DNA from: Paenibacillus alginolyticus DSM 5050 = NBRC 15375 | GTDB taxonomy: Bacteria > Bacillota > Bacilli > Paenibacillales > NBRC-103111 | DNA: 64,000 nucleotides | Reading direction: 5' to 3' | NCBI RefSeq assembly: GCF_000422905.1 | Contig: NZ_AUGY01000023.1 | Location: forward strand, 31,287-95,286 | Shown here: positions 37,159 to 46,250 of the stretch, piece by piece | Layout: each line of letters starts with the position of its first letter | Numbering within the stretch: position 1 is the first letter of the stretch | Notes under the pieces: model-generated | Seen by the model: the letters and a program-made list of their open reading frames with translations, nothing else | The model's database searches: none | What the model was told of the DNA's origin: nothing | Made by a program: the position numbers and the translations under genes

Positions 37159-38523
37159 TTAAGCCGATGCATTTCCCCTATTCACCAGTTGGTTATATAT
37201 AGCATAAGCCGTTTGTTTGCCTTGCTGAGCTGCAGATACAACCATCGCTTCACCCTGACCTTCTCCGAAAATGACGTCACCCGCAGCATACACCTTGGGA
37301 TTGGACGTTTGACCTGTTGAAGGATCAACCGTAACGGTTCCTCGCGTATGGGCAAGTTCGAATTGATCAATGAGGGAAACATGTTTCGTCTGCCCAATCG
37401 CCTTAATAACAGCATCCACCTCAATGATGAATTCTGAGCCTTCAATGGGAACCGGACGTTTGCGCCCCACTTCCACATCCACAAGCTCCATCTGCAGGCA
37501 TTCTAAAGCCACAACATTTCCATTCGCATCCCCGATGACCCGTTTTGGAGCTGTAAGCCACTGAAATGCAACGCCATCCTGCTTCGCAAAATCATATTCA
37601 AAATCATACGCTGTCATCTCTTCCTGTGTACGCCGATACACAATTTGCACCTTTTCAGCTCCTAGCCTCACTGAGCACGTGGCCGCATCAATGGCGGTAT
37701 TCCCCGCTCCAATAACCGCTACCCGCTTCCCAATGAGGAATGTATCCAACTCCTGTTCGGTCTTCGTGGATTCCACAAAATCAATAGCATCGTACACGCC
37801 CGTCAAGGCTTCACCTTCAATACTCAGCATAGGAACCTTCGACATTCCTACAGCCAGAACTACGGCATCATAATCGTTGACCAGCTCTGTCGCACTTACA
37901 TCTATGCCGACTCGCGTGTTCATACGGAATTCTACACCTAACTGCCTAACTTGCTCGACTTCCCATAGCGAAATCTCCTGGGGCAATCGAAACGATACAA
38001 TCCCAAAGGTATCTAACCCTCCGGCCTGCTCCTTCGCCTCAAACACCGTAACCTTGAACCCGAAGCGGGCAAGCTCCCGAGCTGCCGATAAACCAGCAGG
38101 TCCGCCGCCAATCACAGCAACCGATTTCCCATTACTTGTCCCGGCCTTGAACAATAGTTGTTCATTCTTGATAGCCCAATCCGTCGCATAACGCTGTAAG
38201 TTGCCAATTAGGATGGGCTTGGACGAATGATTGAGTACACAAGCTCCTTCGCAAAGCTCTTCTGTAGGACATACCCTTGAGCAGGAGGCCCCTACCGGAT
38301 TCGCATCCATGATCGTGCGCGCGGAGCCTTTGAGATTGCCGGAAGCAATCTTTTTGATAAAAGAAGGAATATCAATACCCGTTGGACAGGCACGGATGCA
38401 AGGAGCATCGTAACAAAATAAGCAGCGGTTCGATTCCTCGATCGCCTCTTTCGGCTTCATGCCGGATTTGACCTCGGCAAAATTGCGTTTCAAATCGGTT
38501 AAGGAAATAAATGTTGAACTCAT
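37159..38523 (-). CDS. preT: NAD-dependent dihydropyrimidine dehydrogenase subunit PreT
   Basis: FAD/NAD(P)H-binding electron input subunit (454 aa) of the glutamate-synthase beta-like type. N-terminal cysteines in RCLFCYDAPCIRACP and SCSRVCPTEELCEGAC bind iron-sulfur clusters; the FAD site is VIGGGPAGLSAA and the NAD site VIGAGNTAIDAA. The ATG at 38523 follows GGAGGGGGAG. It passes electrons from NADH to PreA for pyrimidine reduction. Confidence 0.95.
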   Translation of the reverse strand: MSSTFISLTDLKRNFAEVKSGMKPKEAIEESNRCLFCYDAPCIRACPTGIDIPSFIKKIASGNLKGSARTIMDANPVGASCSRVCPTEELCEGACVLNHSSKPILIGNLQRYATDWAIKNEQLLFKAGTSNGKSVAVIGGGPAGLSAARELARFGFKVTVFEAKEQAGGLDTFGIVSFRLPQEISLWEVEQVRQLGVEFRMNTRVGIDVSATELVNDYDAVVLAVGMSKVPMLSIEGEALTGVYDAIDFVESTKTEQELDTFLIGKRVAVIGAGNTAIDAATCSVRLGAEKVQIVYRRTQEEMTAYDFEYDFAKQDGVAFQWLTAPKRVIGDANGNVVALECLQMELVDVEVGRKRPVPIEGSEFIIEVDAVIKAIGQTKHVSLIDQFELAHTRGTVTVDPSTGQTSNPKVYAAGDVIFGEGQGEAMVVSAAQQGKQTAYAIYNQLVNRGNASA

Positions 38524-38543
38524 CTTCGCTCCCCCTCCCACGC

Positions 38544-39424
38544 TTATAAGCTAACAATTTGATCATAGGTTTCAGGTCTGCGATCCCGATAAAATTGCCA
38601 AACATTGCGGACTTCACGGATTAACTCTTTATCCATTTCACCGATGACCACTTCATCTTGGTCCGACTTCCTATGGAAACGATCGCGCCACGCGGATCCA
38701 CCAAGTAGGATTGACCATAGAATTCACCCATGTTCCATGGGGCTTCAAGACCAATACGATTAATGGCACCGACATAATACCCGTTGGCCACGGCGTGAGC
38801 GGGCTGTTCGAGCTTCCAGAGATACTCCGAAGTCCCCGCTACAGTAGCGGAAGGATTGAACACAATTTCCGCTCCGCCAAGTCCGAGAGCCCTTGCCCCT
38901 TCTGGAAAATGGCGATCGTAACAGATGTAAACCCCAACCTTAGCAAAAGCTGTATCAAACACGGGATAGCCCAGATTACCTGGTTTAAAATAATACTTCT
39001 CCCAGAACCCGCAAGATCCGCCGCCTGCCGCCACATGCGGAATGTGATGTTTGCGGTATTTGCCCAAATAGGCACCATCCGCATCGATCACAGCAGCCGT
39101 ATTGTAGTACGAAGCGATGCCTTCTCTCTCATAAATGGGCAGGATGATGACAACACCGAGCTCCTTCGCCAATTCCTGAAAGAGCATAGTCGTTGGCCCC
39201 TTCGGTATTTCCTCTGCGGCATCGTACCACCTTGTTGTTTGCTCTGCGCAGAAATAAGGACCATAGAAAATTTCTTGCAAAGAAATGATTTGCGCGCCCT
39301 GCTGAGCCGCTTTACGAACTAATGCGATATGCTTTTGTATCGCTGCTTCTTTGTGCTTGGCCACAGCCTCGTCACCATGCACATCATGCGAGGCTTGAAT
39401 GAGGCCAATTTTCACCTTGCTCAT
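38544..39424 (-). pseudogene. pydC: Beta-ureidopropionase (nitrilase family), frameshifted near the end
   Basis: Carbon-nitrogen hydrolase that would release beta-alanine, CO2 and ammonia from N-carbamoyl-beta-alanine. Catalytic residues are seen: Glu in SLQEIFYGPYF, Lys in YRKHHIP and Cys in VYICYDRHF. After DPRGAIVSIGSR the frame runs out at 38621. One added base near 38660-38665 restores DQDEVVIGEMDKEL and WQFYRDRRPETYD, the normal C-terminus, to a TAA at 38544. The lost part is a late segment important for oligomer assembly in this family, so activity is doubtful. It overlaps the M20 amidohydrolase stop by four bases (ATGA). Confidence 0.88.
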
Positions 39425-40692
39425 GGCTGAAATCCCCCCTTTTCCGTGGCGATCCGGCGTGCGGTGCGGTATAAAAGCTCCGTGCCCAGCGCAATGTCCT
39501 CTGGACTAGCATATTCTTTGGGATTGTGACTGATGCCTTCCAGACATCGAACGAAAATCATCCCATAGTCACACACATAAGACATCGTGAGCGAATCATG
39601 GAAAGGTCCGCTCATCAGCTCTGGCGGGGTCAACCCCATCAGAGATGCTTCCTGATGCAGGCTTTGCTTGATCCAGTTCGCGCAGTAGCGGGGTTCACTT
39701 TTCGTATCTTCGCGAATCGTATAGGTGAGACCATGCTCGCGCGACACGTTCTCGATCACGCTGAGCAGCTCCGCTTCAAGCGCATTGCGCCGCCGCAAAT
39801 CAATGTCCCGCAAGTCAATGGTGAAGGATACCTTCTCCGGGATGATATTGCGGGAGTCTGGGAACACCGTAAGGGAGCCCACCGTTCCGACGGTCGGCGC
39901 ACCTGGTTCCTGCCGCACTAACTCGTTGAGCGCCACGATAATTTTGGCGCAGCCTAGAAGCGCGTCTTGGCGCATCGACATCGGCACCGAACCAGCGTGT
40001 CCAGCGAAGCCGTTCATCTCCACCGTGAGCCATAATGGACCAGAGATGCCGCTGACGATACCAATCGGAGCATCAAGTGACTCCAGAACTGGACCTTGCT
40101 CAATGTGCAGCTCCAGAAAAGCGCCTATCCGACCCTCTTGAAATACGTAGCTCTCGAAGTCAGCCGGGTCGCACCCGAACTGAATCAAAGCCTCTCTTCG
40201 TGTAATGCCATTTTTGTCCGAACGCTCCAGCTCATGTTCTTCAAGCTTCCCGGTCATGCCACGAACGCCGAAAAGCCCTTTGTTGAATCGACAGCCCTCT
40301 TCATCGCAGAAAGCCACAACTTCAATGTTACATTCTGGCGTTATCCCTTCCTCCACCAGCGTTTGGACCACTTCAATCGCACCAAGTACGCCTATCGCAC
40401 CATCAAATCTACCGCCATAAGGCTGCGAATCCACATGAGAGCCTAGCATAAGTACAGGCGCATTCGGATTGCTCCCCTTAAGCACGCCAATTAAGTTGGC
40501 GAATGGATCGATTGAAGCTTCCATCCCAGCTTCCTGCATCCAACTTTTCACTAACTCCACGCCTTCTCGATCTTCTTTGGACAAGGCTAATCTGCATACG
40601 CCCGTCTCTCCAATTTTCCCGATTTCGGCGAGCTCCTGAATTCGCTGCTGCAGTCGAGAAGTGTTAATTTGTATCTGAGGTGCACTAGGCAA
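39421..40692 (-). CDS. M20-family N-carbamoyl amidohydrolase
   Basis: Zinc-dependent hydantoinase/carbamoylase-family amidase (423 aa). Metal and substrate motifs are GSHVDSQPYGGRFDGAIGV, CDEEGCRF, LHIEQGP, PFHDSLTM and GISHNPKE. In this pathway it could hydrolyse N-carbamoyl-beta-alanine or a related ureido acid, overlapping the role of the damaged nitrilase-type gene next to it; a yeast-type beta-ureidopropionase (Pyd3) is of this fold (family knowledge). The start is TTG; the AAAGGA before it lies in the end of the aminotransferase gene. Confidence 0.92.
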   Translation of the reverse strand: MPSAPQIQINTSRLQQRIQELAEIGKIGETGVCRLALSKEDREGVELVKSWMQEAGMEASIDPFANLIGVLKGSNPNAPVLMLGSHVDSQPYGGRFDGAIGVLGAIEVVQTLVEEGITPECNIEVVAFCDEEGCRFNKGLFGVRGMTGKLEEHELERSDKNGITRREALIQFGCDPADFESYVFQEGRIGAFLELHIEQGPVLESLDAPIGIVSGISGPLWLTVEMNGFAGHAGSVPMSMRQDALLGCAKIIVALNELVRQEPGAPTVGTVGSLTVFPDSRNIIPEKVSFTIDLRDIDLRRRNALEAELLSVIENVSREHGLTYTIREDTKSEPRYCANWIKQSLHQEASLMGLTPPELMSGPFHDSLTMSYVCDYGMIFVRCLEGISHNPKEYASPEDIALGTELLYRTARRIATEKGGFQP

Positions 40693-40698
40693 GATTTA

Positions 40699-42072
40699 TC
40701 ATCCTTTCTCCTGATTAGCATCAAACACAGCAAGCAAGGTCTCGATGATAAAAGCAACATCCTCGTCTGTCGAAGATAACGGCGGACTAAGCGTGAGAAT
40801 GTTAGCGAATCCAGGCACCGTATCTCCGTTCTTCCCAATAAGCAGACCCTTTTGCTTGCAGCCTGCAATGATCTTCATCACCCGTTCAGCTGTCGCCGGA
40901 ACCTTCGACACTTGATCTTCTACGAGCTCGATGCCCATCGCTGATCCGAAAATGCGTATCTCGCCAACGTGAGGGTGTTCAAGCAAAGGTTCTAATTGAG
41001 CTCTAAATGTGTTTCCGATATGAGCAGAGCGCGCAACCAAGTTTTCTTTTTTCAAAATCTCCATATTTTTCATCGCAACCACGCAAGAGACTGGATTACC
41101 TCCGAATGTATTGATATGTCTTAAATGGCTGGTCGCTTCTTTTTCTTTGAACGATTCATACAATTCCGCCGAAACAGCGGTTGCAGAAAGAGGCGAGTAC
41201 GCACTGGTCAAGCCTTTGGCCATCGTCACGATGTCAGGTCTCACGCCATAATTCAGATGACCGAATTTCTCCCCTGATCGACCGAATCCGCAAATCACTT
41301 CATCGACAATGAGCAGCACATTATGCTTATCACAAATACTGCGCACCATGGGCAGGTACTCGTCCGGAGGAACAATCATTCCGCCTCCCGTAATCACCGG
41401 CTCCACGATTACGCCTGCAACAGAATCCGCCCCTTCCCAAACGATGGCATCCTCAATGGCTTTGGCGCACTGAAAGCTGCATGACCCTTTCATCTGGCCG
41501 AATGGACAGCGATAACAATACGGCGGCGGCACATGCTGGAAGCCCACACCGAGCGGTTCATATTTCAACTTACGCTGAGCTTGCCCTGTTGCACCCAATG
41601 CTCCCATGGAATTGCCATGATAAGCGCGATGCCGCGAGATGAACTTATGTTTGGAAGGCTTCCCGTTCTGATGATGGTATTGGCGGGCAATCTTAAAGGC
41701 CACTTCATTGGCATCCGACCCCGAATTCGAGTAAAAGATCCGGTATTCGCCATCCAGCCACTCATTCAATTTCGCGGCTAATTCAATGGCAGGCACATGG
41801 GATTGAACGAGCGTAGCATAAGCGATTTTCATCATTTGTTCAGCGGCCGCTTCTGCAATTTCTTTTCTACCGTGACCCACATTAACGCACCATAATCCGG
41901 ACATACCATCCAAATATCGATTCCCATCCACATCCGTCACCCAGCTTCCCTCACCAGAAGCAAGTATCATCGGATTCTCATTATGTGCTGACATGTGATG
42001 CCACACATATTTGCGATCCTTCTCAAGCAGGTCCTCCTTCGTTAGCAGATCACTTACCTCGTTAGCGCTCAT
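40699..42072 (-). CDS. Class III omega-aminotransferase (beta-alanine type)
   Basis: PLP-dependent enzyme (457 aa) that would transfer the amino group of beta-alanine or beta-aminoisobutyrate to a 2-oxoacid, giving malonate or methylmalonate semialdehyde. Motifs: SNSGSDANEVAFKIARQ, LIVDEVICGFGRSG, the PLP lysine in TMAKGLTSAYSPL, and HINTFGGNPVSC. A Cys-rich segment PPYCYRCPFGQMKGSCSF is typical of the subgroup. It is the first gene of the pyrimidine operon; the ATG at 42072 follows GGAGAGGGGAACTGAGCAT with normal spacing. Confidence 0.9.
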   Translation of the reverse strand: MSANEVSDLLTKEDLLEKDRKYVWHHMSAHNENPMILASGEGSWVTDVDGNRYLDGMSGLWCVNVGHGRKEIAEAAAEQMMKIAYATLVQSHVPAIELAAKLNEWLDGEYRIFYSNSGSDANEVAFKIARQYHHQNGKPSKHKFISRHRAYHGNSMGALGATGQAQRKLKYEPLGVGFQHVPPPYCYRCPFGQMKGSCSFQCAKAIEDAIVWEGADSVAGVIVEPVITGGGMIVPPDEYLPMVRSICDKHNVLLIVDEVICGFGRSGEKFGHLNYGVRPDIVTMAKGLTSAYSPLSATAVSAELYESFKEKEATSHLRHINTFGGNPVSCVVAMKNMEILKKENLVARSAHIGNTFRAQLEPLLEHPHVGEIRIFGSAMGIELVEDQVSKVPATAERVMKIIAGCKQKGLLIGKNGDTVPGFANILTLSPPLSSTDEDVAFIIETLLAVFDANQEKG

Positions 42073-42811
42073 ATGCTCAGTTCCCCTCTCCTGATGATGT
42101 AAAGAAGGATCGCAGACTTCAGTCAGCCACGACCCTCTTTCTTTGCAAAACTCACTTGCCTTGTATAATCGTTTTATCGACAGCCGCAGTCAAATCGGCC
42201 GGTTACTTCAAAGCCAATTTGCCAGTAAGGATTCTCTTTTTCAATCGAACCAATCCTCTCCTATTTATTTCTATGTATGTAATGATGGTGTCATCCCTTG
42301 ATGCTCATGTTAATTATTCATTTTCATTTAGTGATTGGAAATTGACCACGGAATAAAGCATTTTTCTACAAGTTGAATGATCGTATATAAAACATTTCCT
42401 AGGATAGCTGCGATGACAATACAAGCCCAAGCTAACGGCATATTGGGCGTTATGTAAATGTAATGTATAATAACTATATATGTAATATTATATAACTTGT
42501 CTGACGGATTACATTATACAAAGTGTTCCAAATTTAGGATCTGCATTTGACATAGTGTAAAACAGCTAATAAATCAACTCCATAGTATTGATAAAAAGCT
42601 AGTTCCCCCTACTCGAATTTTTTTCTCTTAAATTGGAAGGCAAGATGTTCATTCTAAGGTTTTTAAATATTATGAACATAACATATATTATGTAAACAAA
42701 TATGGGGCAAACACCCTCACCTCACTTTTATCCATATTTTGCTCATATTCTCTATTTATTCATTCTGATAGAATGTTTAAGTAACTACATATAACATCTA
42801 GGAGGAAATTC
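42073..42811. other. AT-rich intergenic region with a permease relic
   Basis: Upstream of the pyrimidine operon (minus) and the LysM-NlpC gene (plus). It contains the transporter relic listed separately; the remainder, from about 42460 to 42800, is very AT-rich and shows no gene. Promoters for both neighbours must lie here, but no unambiguous -35/-10 pair was found. Confidence 0.5.
42328..42441 (-). pseudogene. Relic of an ABC transporter permease C-terminus
   Basis: An open stretch of 37 codons ends in TAA and reads MPLAWACIVIAAILGNVLYT followed by a helix-end IQLVEKCFIPW. This resembles the last membrane helix and tail of NitT/TauT-type permeases, which end in LIERRVIPW-like sequence. Nothing recognisable of the preceding domains remains. 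Being directly upstream of the pyrimidine operon, it may be the remains of a pyrimidine or precursor uptake system. Confidence 0.55.
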
Positions 42812-43438
42812 ATGAGAAAGTTTATTCTTACAACCGCAATGGCGACAAGTCTTTTATTCAGCGGAATCGCAAATGCGGCACCTTCGAATCAATACGTCGC
42901 TACGGATGCTGACACTTTCTGGTCCATTTCACAGAAGTTCAATGTTCCATTAGCTGATCTCATCGCAAATAATCCAAATGTTAATCAACAAAATATTTAC
43001 GCAGGTGTTGTAATTAATCTTCCAGTTAAAGCTTCTACTAAACAGAGCTGGGAAGTAAAAGCAGATGCCATCATTGCGACAGGAATGACGCAGCTCGGAA
43101 CGCCATATGTATTTGGCGGCAATACGCCGTATGTTGCTTTTGATTGCTCAGGCTTTGTACAATATGCGTTTAATCAACACGGGTTTAACCTTCTTCATTC
43201 GTCAGCATTGTTGAGTCAATTAGGAACGCCAGTAGCTAAAAGTGATCTGCGTAAAGGTGATCTTGTATTTCTAGAAGGAACTTATACAAGCGGAGTCTCC
43301 CATGTAGGCATCTATCTTGGAAATAATAAAATTCTTCAAGCAGGAACGATGGGAACGAGAGAAGTAAAGATTAGCACATTCTTTGGTACTCCCTACTATG
43401 ATGCACATTATTGGGGTGCTCGTCGTTTAATTAACTAG
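42812..43438 (+). CDS. Secreted LysM-NlpC/P60 peptidoglycan endopeptidase
   Basis: Wall hydrolase of 208 residues. A signal peptide (about 1-22, ending NAA) precedes one LysM module (about 28-71, FWSISQKFNVPLADLIANNP) and an NlpC/P60 domain with catalytic Cys in FDCSGFVQYAF, His in SHVGIYLG and a third residue in DAHYW. It would cut the gamma-D-Glu-diaminopimelate bond in stem peptides. AGGAGG is 7 bases before the ATG, and a strong terminator follows. Confidence 0.95.
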   Translation: MRKFILTTAMATSLLFSGIANAAPSNQYVATDADTFWSISQKFNVPLADLIANNPNVNQQNIYAGVVINLPVKASTKQSWEVKADAIIATGMTQLGTPYVFGGNTPYVAFDCSGFVQYAFNQHGFNLLHSSALLSQLGTPVAKSDLRKGDLVFLEGTYTSGVSHVGIYLGNNKILQAGTMGTREVKISTFFGTPYYDAHYWGARRLIN

Positions 43439-43444
43439 TATGCG

Positions 43445-43474
43445 AAAAAGCCGGTTTTCACCGGCTTTTTTTTT
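43445..43474 (+). terminator. Rho-independent terminator of the LysM-NlpC gene
   Basis: AAAAAGCCGG pairs with CCGGCTTTTT around TTTTCA, with a long T-run. It is nearly symmetric and could also serve the convergent S66 peptidase gene. Confidence 0.95.
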
Positions 43475-43500
43475 ATTATAGACAAGTTGTTTAATGTGCT

Positions 43501-44424
43501 CTAAGGTGATACCGTGGGTTCAAGCACAGTAAGCCTGTTATTGTAAGTATCGAGATTTACGTTCGCTCCAATGGGGATTGCCGCTTTATAAAGGCCATGA
43601 GCTGTGCTTACATTGGTCATAAGAGGTTTTCCTTGTGGAACAATCAACCCAGCTATTAAGTCATTATAAGTCGTAGAATAAGATATGGTGCAATTCGTGC
43701 ATTGTCCCATTACTACACCAATGCAATCCTGAAATTTCCTTGCCATAATCAGACGAGTCAAATAACGGTAAATCACATTCGTTGCTTCGTGTGTCTCTTC
43801 TATGACCAATATTTTACCGGTCGTATCAATTTCATATGGAGTTCCAAGGGTATCCACAAATGAAGTGAGATTCCCCCCAACGATCGGACCTCTAACATTC
43901 CCCTCAATCAGACTGGTCTGCTGCATTCCGGGTGGATTCTGTATCACTCTTGGACTACTGAAAGTTGATGTAGCCGAATAAAATTGGTTGAAGTTATATG
44001 TTGGTGTGCTCGTGCTAAAGTCAATTAACAATAGACTTTGAAAAGTAATTAAATCGGAAAATTGGTACAGGACATTTAATAAAATCGTGATATCACTGTA
44101 TCCAGTTACGATTTTAGGATTGTTTTTGATAATCGTATAATTGAGGTATGGCAAAATATCTTTGACCCCTGTCCCTCCTCTTGTAGGTAAAATCATCTTC
44201 ACACTGGGATTTTGAAACATACTCATAAGGTCTTCAGCACGCTGTTGCGCTGATGAGGCTACAATGCCTCCATAGGCATACGCATATTTTCCAATTACAA
44301 CTTTGAATCCCATATTTTCAAGTGTTTTAATTCTTTCATCAATGATAGTTGCGTCAAGCGGACTTCCTAAAGTAACAATTCCGATGGTATCACCCCTTTG
44401 TAAAATGGGGGGTCTTATAGCCAT
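43501..44424 (-). CDS. S66 family peptidase (LD-carboxypeptidase / MccF-like)
   Basis: Serine peptidase of 307 residues of the LdcA/MccF family. The nucleophile elbow GYSDIT, the Glu in VIEETHEATN and the His in TAHGLYKA are present. Such enzymes cleave L,D-bonds in murein peptides or inactivate microcin-C-like nucleotide-peptides; which applies cannot be told. The ATG at 44424 with AGGAGG 7 bases before is chosen over an upstream in-frame start. It is convergent with the wall endopeptidase gene, which supports a cell-wall role. Confidence 0.9.
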   Translation of the reverse strand: MAIRPPILQRGDTIGIVTLGSPLDATIIDERIKTLENMGFKVVIGKYAYAYGGIVASSAQQRAEDLMSMFQNPSVKMILPTRGGTGVKDILPYLNYTIIKNNPKIVTGYSDITILLNVLYQFSDLITFQSLLLIDFSTSTPTYNFNQFYSATSTFSSPRVIQNPPGMQQTSLIEGNVRGPIVGGNLTSFVDTLGTPYEIDTTGKILVIEETHEATNVIYRYLTRLIMARKFQDCIGVVMGQCTNCTISYSTTYNDLIAGLIVPQGKPLMTNVSTAHGLYKAAIPIGANVNLDTYNNRLTVLEPTVSP

Positions 44425-44530
44425 AAATATGCCTCCTACCAAAGAGAACTTATTCAAAATTTGGATCCTTCTTTGTAATCTCTTTGTTGCCTTATATGCA
44501 CCACCGGAACTAATTATTACATCTCCCGTT

Positions 44531-45451
44531 CTATATCCCCATCCCTGCTGGAATAAACGCCGAAACCCGGTTCATTGCATCCTGCTTTTGTTTATCTCCG
44601 ACATGCGTATAAATCTGCGTGGTCTGGATGCTCGCATGTCCAAGTAATTCCTGCAAAGTTCGGATATCCGTTCCCGCCAGAACCTGCATCGTGGCAAACG
44701 TATGCCGAAGCTTGTGGCTTGAGATCGACTTCCCTTGTAGTTCAGCATACTGCCTCTTCAGTACCTCGAAATACTTCTCTGCAATTGTTTGAATCATACG
44801 AACACTAATTCGCCGACCAAATTGAGAAACAAAAAATGGCTGCTCCGCCGAGTTCCTTGTATCCATTCGTTCCATTAATGCTTTATTCAGAACTTTAACC
44901 AGTTCGGCAGGAAGAGGGATGACACGCCATTTCCGCCCTTTGCCAAATACCTGCAGCGTATTTGTGGAACGATTGAAATCAGCGATGTTTAGTCGATGCA
45001 GTTCACTTACACGCAAACCTGCATAACTCATCAATAGAAACATGGCCACATTCCGGATCTGATACTTCCCCTCGATCGATTGTAAAAACACTGCAAGCAG
45101 CTGCTCGCTGAGAAACGTAGGAATTTGGTTTTTCTCGACTTTCGATTTCTTCACGTTAAGTGAAGGGTTGCTTTGCACAATTTGAAGTTCGATCAACGCC
45201 GCGAAAAATGTCCGAATCGAAGATAAATAGCGATTACGCGCGGCATCCCCTGCCCCGCCCTGTCTCATTTTCGTCAAGAAGCGCATGATATCAATTGCCT
45301 CAATGGTGGGTAAAGATTTCTCTATATTGGAAAGGAATAACCGAACATCCCCTAAATAAGCTTGTTGAGTTCGTTTTGTAAAGCCCTGATCTTTCATCCA
45401 TGAATCGAATAATTCCAAATACTCATCATCATACTCGTACACTTGCTCCAA
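44531..45451 (-). CDS. Tyrosine recombinase / integrase (XerC/D-like)
   Basis: Site-specific recombinase of 306 residues with a SAM-like N-terminal core-binding domain and a C-terminal catalytic domain. All catalytic residues are seen: Arg in AGLRVSELH, Lys in GKGRKWRVI, HKLRH, His in LLGHASIQTT and Tyr in QIYTHV. The start is TTG with GGAG about 9 bases before. No phage, conjugation or cargo genes adjoin it, so it may be a solitary Xer-like enzyme or a leftover of an element. No att site was found. Confidence 0.9.
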   Translation of the reverse strand: MEQVYEYDDEYLELFDSWMKDQGFTKRTQQAYLGDVRLFLSNIEKSLPTIEAIDIMRFLTKMRQGGAGDAARNRYLSSIRTFFAALIELQIVQSNPSLNVKKSKVEKNQIPTFLSEQLLAVFLQSIEGKYQIRNVAMFLLMSYAGLRVSELHRLNIADFNRSTNTLQVFGKGRKWRVIPLPAELVKVLNKALMERMDTRNSAEQPFFVSQFGRRISVRMIQTIAEKYFEVLKRQYAELQGKSISSHKLRHTFATMQVLAGTDIRTLQELLGHASIQTTQIYTHVGDKQKQDAMNRVSAFIPAGMGI

Positions 45452-45520
45452 TCCTATTCACTCCGTCCGTTACAATCTAAGTTGCGTTAAATATAGATTT
45501 AGTGCAATTTTTTTGACAGA

Positions 45521-45582
45521 AAAAAACGGTCAATTGGCGCTTATCCCGTGCAAAGAACTGCAGAATAAGCATATTAACCGTT
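45521..45582 (-). terminator. Long imperfect hairpin terminator after the YolD-like gene
   Basis: On the minus strand AACGGTTAAT pairs with ATTGACCGTT (one G-U) and GCTTAT pairs with ATAAGC inside, followed by TTTTTTC. It starts a few bases beyond the stop of the 83-aa gene. Confidence 0.7.
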
Positions 45583-45591
45583 TATCCGGTT

Positions 45592-45843
45592 TTAGTCCCG
45601 CGGGTATTCGACTTTCATTATGTCCATGAACGGTACTTTATCAATTTCACCATTTGTTTCCATATGTACTCTTCCAGTCCGAGAATCCATCGTTGTAATG
45701 AGCCCGCGAACAGGTTCTTCACGCCCCCAAACGGTCAGCACAATCTCGGAGTTCTCCTGCTTCGCTTCGGACAATTGATTGCCGATCTCTTCCAATACAA
45801 ATTCATCCCGCGTTGGTCTTTTTGCTACTTTTGCTTTCGCCAT
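45592..45843 (-). CDS. YolD-like small protein
   Basis: Protein of 83 residues with a beta-barrel-like C-terminal part, LTVWGREEPVRGLITTMDS then KVPFMDIMKVE, resembling YolD-like proteins, whose biochemical role is not clear (YolD genes often sit beside Y-family polymerase UvrX/YqjW, but none is present here). GGGGGA about 7 bases before the ATG gives a good start. It follows ywbE by 24 bases, so the two may share a transcript. Confidence 0.65.
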   Translation of the reverse strand: MAKAKVAKRPTRDEFVLEEIGNQLSEAKQENSEIVLTVWGREEPVRGLITTMDSRTGRVHMETNGEIDKVPFMDIMKVEYPRD

Positions 45844-45867
45844 CTCACGTTCCCCCTGGATTATAAA

Positions 45868-46071
45868 TCACCTTGCCGGCGATAAAATTTCTTTGACACG
45901 TCCAACCTGTCCATCTGCAAGTCTTACTTTAATTCCATGCGGATGGGTAGGCGAGTTCGTTAATAAATCTTTGACAATTCCACGCGTTAACTTCCCGCTG
46001 CGTTGGTCTTGCTTCAAAACAATATTCACTTCAATACCTGGAATCACATCTTTACGATTTTGGCCATTCAT
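45868..46071 (-). CDS. ywbE: YwbE family protein
   Basis: Short conserved protein (67 aa from the ATG at 46071; 75 from an upstream ATG at 46095) of the YwbE/DUF2196 family. The almost invariant core VLKQDQRSGKLTRGIVKDLL and HPHGIKVRLADGQVGRV is complete. Basic, KOW-like beta fold; function unknown, nucleic-acid binding is a guess. The start at MNGQNRKD matches family members but its ribosome site is weak. Confidence 0.88.
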   Translation of the reverse strand: MNGQNRKDVIPGIEVNIVLKQDQRSGKLTRGIVKDLLTNSPTHPHGIKVRLADGQVGRVKEILSPAR

Positions 46072-46250
46072 GCTGTGTAAGTCGCCTGCTTTCATTCAAT
46101 TGTGTGCTTTATTATAACATAGTTTCCCCACCATTCCCCATCAAGTTGCGTAAATTTGCAAAACCCTTTACAACGGCTCACTAAATCAATACGATTAATC
46201 TAATCTACATAATAAATTTCAAAGTCGCGAGTACAGAAGGAGTATCACTT

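Noticed and set aside
38711..39322. 203-residue plus-strand frame over the beta-ureidopropionase gene
   Set aside because: Antisense to the conserved Glu-Lys-Cys nitrilase residues, so it is a shadow.
42540..42575. Possible vegetative promoter (TTGACA followed by TAAATC)
   Set aside because: It lies about 240 bases from the nearest plus-strand gene, and the -10 match is poor; in such AT-rich DNA this is expected by chance.
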